A stretch of 64,000 nt of DNA, taken from positions 1 through 64,000 of the forward strand of contig VEFU01000007.1 in assembly GCA_007679095.1 (NCBI GenBank), read 5' to 3'. The position numbers and the translations under genes were made by a program. Every line of letters starts with the position of its first letter. Position 1 is the first letter of the stretch. The notes beneath the pieces were generated by a model. The model was not told the origin of the DNA and ran no database searches. It saw only the letters and a program-made list of their open reading frames with translations. The DNA is from Paenibacillus bovis (GTDB lineage: Bacteria > Bacillota > Bacilli > Bacillales > Bacillaceae_C). This document shows positions 59,352 through 64,000 of the stretch, in pieces.

Positions 59352-60530
59352 TTAAATAAAAGGTAACTTACTACGTATCCATATATTAAAAATCATTGAT
59401 AAACTGATAAATATAACAAAAGGAATTACAAGCACAATTGTTAACTGTTTTCTACCTGCAAAATAACCTTCCTCATTTTTGTATTTTTTTGTAAAAGGAT
59501 GATTTCCTAATATTTTATCCCATAACGAATTTATCCAACTAAGTAAAAATAAAGACCCAGCTATAATAATTGTTATTTTTAGCCACATAGGTGGAAGAAT
59601 AATAGTTGCAGCACTTGTTATTCCAATTATTTGAAAATAACCTGTTATATATTGTATATTCCGTGCATTTACTTTCATAAACAATTCAAGAAATCCATTT
59701 TTAGGTGTTCTTCGGTTAAATATCCTACCTGATTTGGAAAATGTAACTGGACTTTTTCTTGATGAGTATCGCTTGGGCATTTTCTCTATATCCATAGATA
59801 ATGAGAAAATCATATCGATTATCTTTGTCTTTTCAAATCGATCTATCGCTAAATCTTGTTCAAGGCGATGGTTATCTTTATACCTTGGCCAAATAAGGAT
59901 AATGGAAACAATAGTTAATGTAATAGTTATCCCCAAAATTATCGCTATTTGATTATTAATAAAGGCTTGATAACAAAAACTCCAAACGAGAATAGTACCA
60001 AGCAATAGAGGTATACCGCTAATTAATGTACGCCATCCTGTTACCTCTACATTTAACTTTCCCTTTATCCCCATAATTACCCATTTAATAGATAAACATA
60101 AGCCTCCAAAAAGGAGTAATTGATGCAGATTATAGCCATAATGTTGAAACCAAAAAGGCGCGATAAAAACAAATGAAAATAGAAGGAGTACAATTTCATA
60201 GATATAGGAGTAAATAATCCCCCAACGTCTCATGTGTAACAACAATACTTCGTTTTTTCGCAAAAAAATGCTATCTGCTTCCTTAACATATGTCCGAAAA
60301 TGGTTACCCCAAAAAAATAAAAAGAAAACAATGAATATCCAATAGAAAGAGATATTATGTATCCAATTAGGTAACTCTTCCCACCAGGATTTGTAGATTG
60401 CTATCGTGATAACGGTAAGGGGGATGACAAAGTAAACGAAAACTGTCCAATCAACTACCGACTTCATTATTTTATATTGGTAAGTCCAATTTTGTTTCAC
60501 TCTTATACATAATAATTGGATACCATTCAT
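59352..60530 (-). CDS. ythQ: ABC transporter permease, YthQ/EcsB-like
   Basis: 392 aa, about eight to ten membrane helices, in the style of EcsB-type permeases. It overlaps the ATP-binding gene by 4 nt. B. subtilis has ythP-ythQ in this neighbourhood and the EcsAB system elsewhere; the position favours YthQ. Substrate unknown. Confidence 0.8.
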   Translation of the reverse strand: MNGIQLLCIRVKQNWTYQYKIMKSVVDWTVFVYFVIPLTVITIAIYKSWWEELPNWIHNISFYWIFIVFFLFFWGNHFRTYVKEADSIFLRKNEVLLLHMRRWGIIYSYIYEIVLLLFSFVFIAPFWFQHYGYNLHQLLLFGGLCLSIKWVIMGIKGKLNVEVTGWRTLISGIPLLLGTILVWSFCYQAFINNQIAIILGITITLTIVSIILIWPRYKDNHRLEQDLAIDRFEKTKIIDMIFSLSMDIEKMPKRYSSRKSPVTFSKSGRIFNRRTPKNGFLELFMKVNARNIQYITGYFQIIGITSAATIILPPMWLKITIIIAGSLFLLSWINSLWDKILGNHPFTKKYKNEEGYFAGRKQLTIVLVIPFVIFISLSMIFNIWIRSKLPFI

Positions 60531-61228
60531 TCTGTATCACCTTCGAGTGACAAACATGAATAAAGTGTTCCATCTGTTGCATTACATTTCTCTAGAACGG
60601 TTTCTAATGTTCCAGCAGCCTTCATAGTTCCTTGTTCAATTATGACGAAAGAGTCACATATGCGTTGCGCCGTATCTAATATATGTGTACACATTAATAT
60701 ACCTGTACCTTTATTTCGTTCTTCCTCAATCATATTTAACAATAGTATCGTTGATGCTGGATCAAGTCCCATAAAGGGTTCATCTATTATTAACAAATCA
60801 GGTTTTGTAAATAACGCAAGAACTGTCATTCCTTTTTGTTGCATACCCTTTGAAAAAGTATTAGGGAATTCGTGTATATGTTGTAATAAATGAAACTTTT
60901 TTAGAAGCTCCTTAGCATAGATTAGACTTGAATCATGTAAATTTTCCACTGCAGCAACAAACTCAAAATGTTCCCACAGTGTTAATTCATCATAAAAAAC
61001 GGGACGTTCTGGAATATAGGAATATGTACTATTTTCTTCTCTATGTATCTCTCCTTCCACAAAAGCTAATTGTTCCAAGATTGATTTTATCGTGGTACTT
61101 TTACCAGCACCGTTTGCTCCAATCATTCCAACTAGTTCAGAACGTCTTATAGAGAATTCGATGTCTCTAATGATCTCCATGTTTTGCTTGTAACCTGCTT
61201 TCTTAATTTTCACATCAAGTAAACTCAA
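60527..61228 (-). CDS. ythP: ABC transporter ATP-binding protein, YthP/EcsA-like
   Basis: 233 aa. Walker A GANGAGKSTTIKS, signature variant FSKGMQQKGM (in place of SGG), Walker B LLIIDEPFMGLDP and switch MCTHILD. Short EcsA-like domain that would drive the overlapping permease. Last conserved gene before the accessory Asp-repeat locus. Confidence 0.87.
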   Translation of the reverse strand: MSLLDVKIKKAGYKQNMEIIRDIEFSIRRSELVGMIGANGAGKSTTIKSILEQLAFVEGEIHREENSTYSYIPERPVFYDELTLWEHFEFVAAVENLHDSSLIYAKELLKKFHLLQHIHEFPNTFSKGMQQKGMTVLALFTKPDLLIIDEPFMGLDPASTILLLNMIEEERNKGTGILMCTHILDTAQRICDSFVIIEQGTMKAAGTLETVLEKCNATDGTLYSCLSLEGDTE

Positions 61229-61410
61229 ATATAACCACTCCTAGGAATAACTTATATCTCTTTACGTATTTCTCTCTAGAAAGTTCCGCTAATTGATTAT
61301 TTTATAGTGATTATACACAAAAGGGCGATAACCCTCAGTAAACTAAGGATGACTGCCTAAACAAGCTTTCCCGTCCTTAATATACTAACTTGTAAAAGGA
61401 GGGAAATACT

Positions 61411-63201
61411 TTGAGTGAAAATGAAATGAATAATCGAAGAAAAAGAAAAAGAAGAACTACTAGAGACTTTGAAGAAAATTGGTATGAAGGATATGAAGAT
61501 GACATTGAAGAAAATGTAGGTGCATATTCAAACGCGGATGCGGAATCTGATGCAGATGCGGACGCGGATTTAGATAGTGATATCGATGTTACTGCATACG
61601 CTAAAGCATATGCAGATGCTGACGCGGATGCTGATGCTGATGCTGACGCAGATGCCGATGCCGACGCAGATGCAGATGCCGATGCCGATGCCGATGCCGA
61701 CGCAGATGCTGATGCGGATGCATGTGCTGATGCGGATGCGGATGCTGACGCAGATGCCGATGCGGATGCTGACGCAGATGCCGATGCGGATGCCGACGCA
61801 GATGCCGACGCAGATGCCGATGCGGATGCTGACGCAGATGCCGACGCAGATGCCGATGCGGATGCCGATGCTGACGCAGATGCTGACGCAGATGCTGACG
61901 CCGATGCCGATGCGGATGCTGACGCAGATGCCGATGCGGATGCTGATGCCGATGCCGATGCCGACGCCGATGCCGATGCCGATGCGGATGCTGACGCGGA
62001 TGCCGACGCCGATGCGGATGCATGTGCTGATGCTGATGCGGATGCGGATGCCGATGCGGACGCCGATGCGGATGCCGACGCCGATGCCGATGCGGACGCC
62101 GATGCCGATGCCGATGCCGATGCTGACTCTGATTCTGATTCCGATGCGGATGCGGATGCGGATGCCGACTCTGATTCTGACTCCGATGCCGATGCGGATG
62201 CCGACGCGGATGTAGACTCTGATCTTGATGCCGATGCTGATGCGGATGCCGACGCGGATGCCGACGCTGATTCTGACTCCGATGCCGATGCAGATGCTGA
62301 TGCCGACGCTGATTCTGACTCCGATGCCGATGCAGATGCTGATGCCGACGCTGATTCTGACTCCGATGCCGATGCTGACGCGGATGTGGACTCTGACCTT
62401 GATGCGGATGCCGACTCTGATTCCGATTCCGATGCTGATGCTGATGCGGACGCCGACTCTGATTCCGATTCCGATGCTGATGCTGATGCGGATGCCGATT
62501 CTGACTCTGATGCGGATGCCGATTCTGACTCTGATGCGGATGCCGATTCTGACTCTGATGCAGATTCTGAAGCTGATGCGGACTCTGATTCTGAAGCGCA
62601 TTCTGATGCGGATGCGGATTCCGACTCTGAAGCGCATTCTGATGCGGATGCGGATTCCGACTCTGAAGCGCATTCTGATGCTGATTCTGATTCTGATGCT
62701 AATTCAGAATCCGACTCTAATGCATGTGCTGATTCCGACGCCGACGCCGATGCAGATGCAGATTCAGATGCAACTTCCAATTCAGATGCTACATCCAACA
62801 ATGATTCAGATACTAGATCTAATTCAGATGCTACATCTAACAATGATTCAGACACTACTTCCAATTCAGATGCTTCATCCAGCAACGAATCAGATAATAG
62901 ATCAACTTCAGATGCTACAGCAAATAACGATTCTGATACTACTTCTGAAGCTAATGCAGGTGGCAACACATTTACGAACGGTAATAACACCATTATCAAT
63001 GTAAGTGATAATACTGGAACAGTTCTTGCAGTAACATTATCTACAATTGCAATGTTGCAGGCTCTTAACGGAAATACAGGTAGTATAGATCCAATCTTAT
63101 CTAGCCTAAATAATATGCTGAATAGGTTTATGGAAGACGATAATGCAAGCCGTCAAGCAGTTCTCAATGCAATTAATGAATTAAAAAATAATAAACAATA
63201 A
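61411..63201 (+). CDS. Giant Asp-Ala/Asp-Ser repeat polyanionic protein
   Basis: 596 aa from TTG 61411, 8 nt after AGGAGG. A basic start ([14 protein letters not shown]), an acidic aromatic linker ([14 protein letters not shown]), then about residues 43-455 in which almost every second residue is Asp, alternating with Ala, later Ser, changing to Ser/Asn/Thr-rich repeats, and a C-terminal folded part (about 510-596: hydrophobic [18 protein letters not shown], then an amphipathic helix). Three Cys occur, each in A-C-A-D. No signal peptide, LPXTG or long membrane anchor. Wobble positions vary freely while Asp alternation is kept. Ca2+ binding or spore/cell-surface role is conceivable but not shown. 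Confidence 0.85.
   Translation: MSENEMNNRRKRKRRTTRDFEENWYEGYEDDIEENVGAYSNADAESDADADADLDSDIDVTAYAKAYADADADADADADADADADADADADADADADADADADACADADADADADADADADADADADADADADADADADADADADADADADADADADADADADADADADADADADADADADADADADADADADADADADADADACADADADADADADADADADADADADADADADADADSDSDSDADADADADSDSDSDADADADADVDSDLDADADADADADADADSDSDADADADADADSDSDADADADADADSDSDADADADVDSDLDADADSDSDSDADADADADSDSDSDADADADADSDSDADADSDSDADADSDSDADSEADADSDSEAHSDADADSDSEAHSDADADSDSEAHSDADSDSDANSESDSNACADSDADADADADSDATSNSDATSNNDSDTRSNSDATSNNDSDTTSNSDASSSNESDNRSTSDATANNDSDTTSEANAGGNTFTNGNNTIINVSDNTGTVLAVTLSTIAMLQALNGNTGSIDPILSSLNNMLNRFMEDDNASRQAVLNAINELKNNKQ
61612..62770 (+). repeat. GAY-GCN / GAY-TCN hexanucleotide-type coding repeat
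   Basis: Low-complexity tract with a 6-nt period (GAT/GAC plus GCN or TCN). Larger units are visible: near-identical GATGCATGTGCTGAT blocks about 300 nt apart (around 61717 and 62017), repeated Ser-block/Ala-block cassettes at 62125-62540, and three copies of a 36-nt unit encoding [12 protein letters not shown] at about 62584-62690. It leaves all six frames largely open. Confidence 0.9.
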
Positions 63202-63269
63202 TACTATTAATAAGTTAATCTTTGATTCTTCGCCACAGCCTATCATACTATGAGATTGGAGGAGACAGT

Positions 63270-63602
63270 ATGTCAAAAACTAATATATCTCGTTGTACAG
63301 TAAATGCTGCTGAAAAAGATAATTCGCTTTCCGTAAAAGTGATAAATTCAAATAAAACAGAATCAAGACAATTCGATATTAAAGTTTATAAAAAAGAAAC
63401 ACCTAACAAATTATTAGCAGTTACACCCAATAGTAAAGAAGAGAATCAATTAAGACCAGGTGCTGAAAAAATATATACTATCGACACTTCCACTACAAAA
63501 GGAAAGCTGATCTTCGAGATAAGTCAATATTCCGGAGGTTCTGGTTTAAAGGTATCAAAAAACAGTAACAGAAAACATTCTTTAGAAATTCATTTAAAAT
63601 AG
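63270..63602 (+). CDS. Small protein downstream of the Asp-repeat gene, unknown
   Basis: 110 aa from ATG 63270, 6 nt after GGAGGA; the frame is open further up but without a site. Likely all-beta (alternating hydrophobic pattern: SLSVKVINS, RQFDIKVYK, KLIFEISQY, HSLEIHLK), basic, one Cys. No signal peptide. 68 nt after the Asp-repeat gene and ahead of a terminator, so probably co-expressed; a basic beta protein beside a polyanion suggests physical pairing, which is inference. Confidence 0.75.
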   Translation: MSKTNISRCTVNAAEKDNSLSVKVINSNKTESRQFDIKVYKKETPNKLLAVTPNSKEENQLRPGAEKIYTIDTSTTKGKLIFEISQYSGGSGLKVSKNSNRKHSLEIHLK

Positions 63603-63610
63603 ATTGTTTT

Positions 63611-63645
63611 GGGATCTTAGGCTCTATGCCTAGGATCTCTTTAAC
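63611..63645 (+). terminator. Terminator of the Asp-repeat locus
   Basis: GATCTTAGG pairs with CCTAGGATC around CTCTATG, followed by TCTTTA; 8 nt after the stop. Confidence 0.75.
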
Positions 63646-63836
63646 ATATTGAACAACATAACCAATTACCCTTTTAATTTTTCAATAAATAAGATAGAAT
63701 AGAACTGTCTGATATTTCAATTATATGAGAAGGAGTTGTCCAAAAGAAAAAATTGACTGAAAAAGGCCAATGTAAAGTCTAGGCCAAAAGCCGTCCGTAC
63801 CATCTGCCAAGGGATTAAAGATGAGGGAGTGGTTTT

Positions 63837-64000
63837 TTGAAACCTTCGACAAATAGAATGCTCACTCGAATAAAAGACATCTACTTCTTTATTAAAGAAA
63901 ATGGCCCCGTCACAACACGGGAGCTTGCAGATGAATTCGGGAGCACTCCTCGCACCATTCAAAGAGATTTGAATGTGTTAGAATACAATGACCTAATCAG
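63837..64000 (+). CDS. ytzE: DeoR-type HTH protein YtzE, cut by the window end
   Basis: Partial: 54 codons visible. Start at TTG 63837, 4-5 nt after GGGAGTGG, giving KPSTNRMLTRIKDIYFFIK; the later ATG at 63858 lacks a site. Winged helix-turn-helix of DeoR type: VTTRELADEFGSTPRTIQRD. B. subtilis YtzE is a small stand-alone DNA-binding domain at the corresponding position. Target genes unknown. Confidence 0.8.
   Translation, partial: MKPSTNRMLTRIKDIYFFIKENGPVTTRELADEFGSTPRTIQRDLNVLEYNDLI

Noticed and set aside
61366-61380. Sigma-K-like -10 (CTTAATATA) upstream of the Asp-repeat gene
   Set aside because: One mismatch in a short motif and no AC element at the right distance; too weak to call a sporulation promoter.
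61612-62770. Possible CRISPR-like array
   Set aside because: Period is 6 nt with no spacer-length alternation, and it is continuous coding sequence without cas genes.
61377-62999. 540-aa antisense open frame rich in Ser-Ala/Ser-Glu, and other long frames in the same stretch
   Set aside because: They are by-products of the GAY-GCN repeat, which avoids stops in all frames. The plus-strand frame has the ribosome site, a non-repetitive N-terminus and C-terminus and codon-level conservation of Asp.
63247-63254. CATACTAT as a sporulation sigma-E type -10 for the 110-aa protein
   Set aside because: No -35 match, and the start site would fall on the ribosome-binding sequence.
63717-63962. 81-aa minus-strand ORF at the right edge
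   Set aside because: Antisense to ytzE, which has clear HTH homology and a ribosome site.

Overview
This window looks like a chromosomal segment of a low-GC, spore-forming Bacillaceae, probably a halotolerant lineage such as Oceanobacillus or Virgibacillus. The reasons are AT-rich sequence, strong AGGAGG-type ribosome sites with many TTG/GTG starts, T-box leaders, and long stretches that follow the Bacillus subtilis yt gene order (tyrS, acuA, ccpA, ytxH, ytxG, murC, sftA ... ytpR, ytpQ, ytpP, ytoP, ytzB, ytnP, trmB, ytzH, ytmP, ytlRQP, pepV, ythQP, ytzE). The genus is an inference; no rRNA is present.

Layout. 0.2-6.3 kb: minus-strand catabolic cluster for sugar acids (xylonate-type dehydratase, FAH-family protein, semialdehyde dehydrogenase, split UxaA-type dehydratase), consistent with oxidative pentose breakdown to 2-oxoglutarate. 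6.6-11.1 kb: Bce-type antimicrobial-peptide module (response regulator, kinase, ABC ATPase, FtsX-type permease) with an operator-like palindrome between the kinase and ABC genes. 11.3-14.2 kb: class A penicillin-binding protein. 14.4-23.4 kb: T-box tyrS, acuA, ccpA, ytxH, ytxG, murC and the sftA DNA translocase.

23.5-47.5 kb separates sftA from ytpR and reads as accessory or rearranged content. It holds a YhcN-like lipoprotein, LtaS, a CAP-domain protein, two tandem LytS/KinB-like kinases (the first with Gln instead of the phospho-acceptor His), a P-type ATPase under a yybP-ykoY Mn2+ riboswitch, and a nitroreductase. Next comes a lower mevalonate operon (mvaK1-mvaD-mvaK2-fni) behind a TctA-like permease and a small membrane protein, starting from a promoter whose spacer is filled by a near-consensus Fur box. 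Then follow DinB-like and HesB-like proteins, trpE-trpG behind two tandem tryptophan T-boxes, arsR-arsB-arsC, and several palindromic repeat families.

47.5-61.2 kb returns to the conserved yt backbone (tRNA modification, thioredoxin-like, peptidases, quorum-quenching lactonase-like enzyme, lipid kinase, RNA cyclic phosphodiesterase, ABC transporter). Between ythP and ytzE, 61.4-63.6 kb carries the most unusual locus: a 596-residue protein made mostly of strict Asp-Ala/Asp-Ser alternation, followed by a small unknown protein. The window ends inside ytzE.

Regulation visible in sequence: three T-boxes (one Tyr, two Trp), one Mn2+ riboswitch, a Fur box, an ArsR-type operator, a Bce-type operator and many intrinsic terminators.
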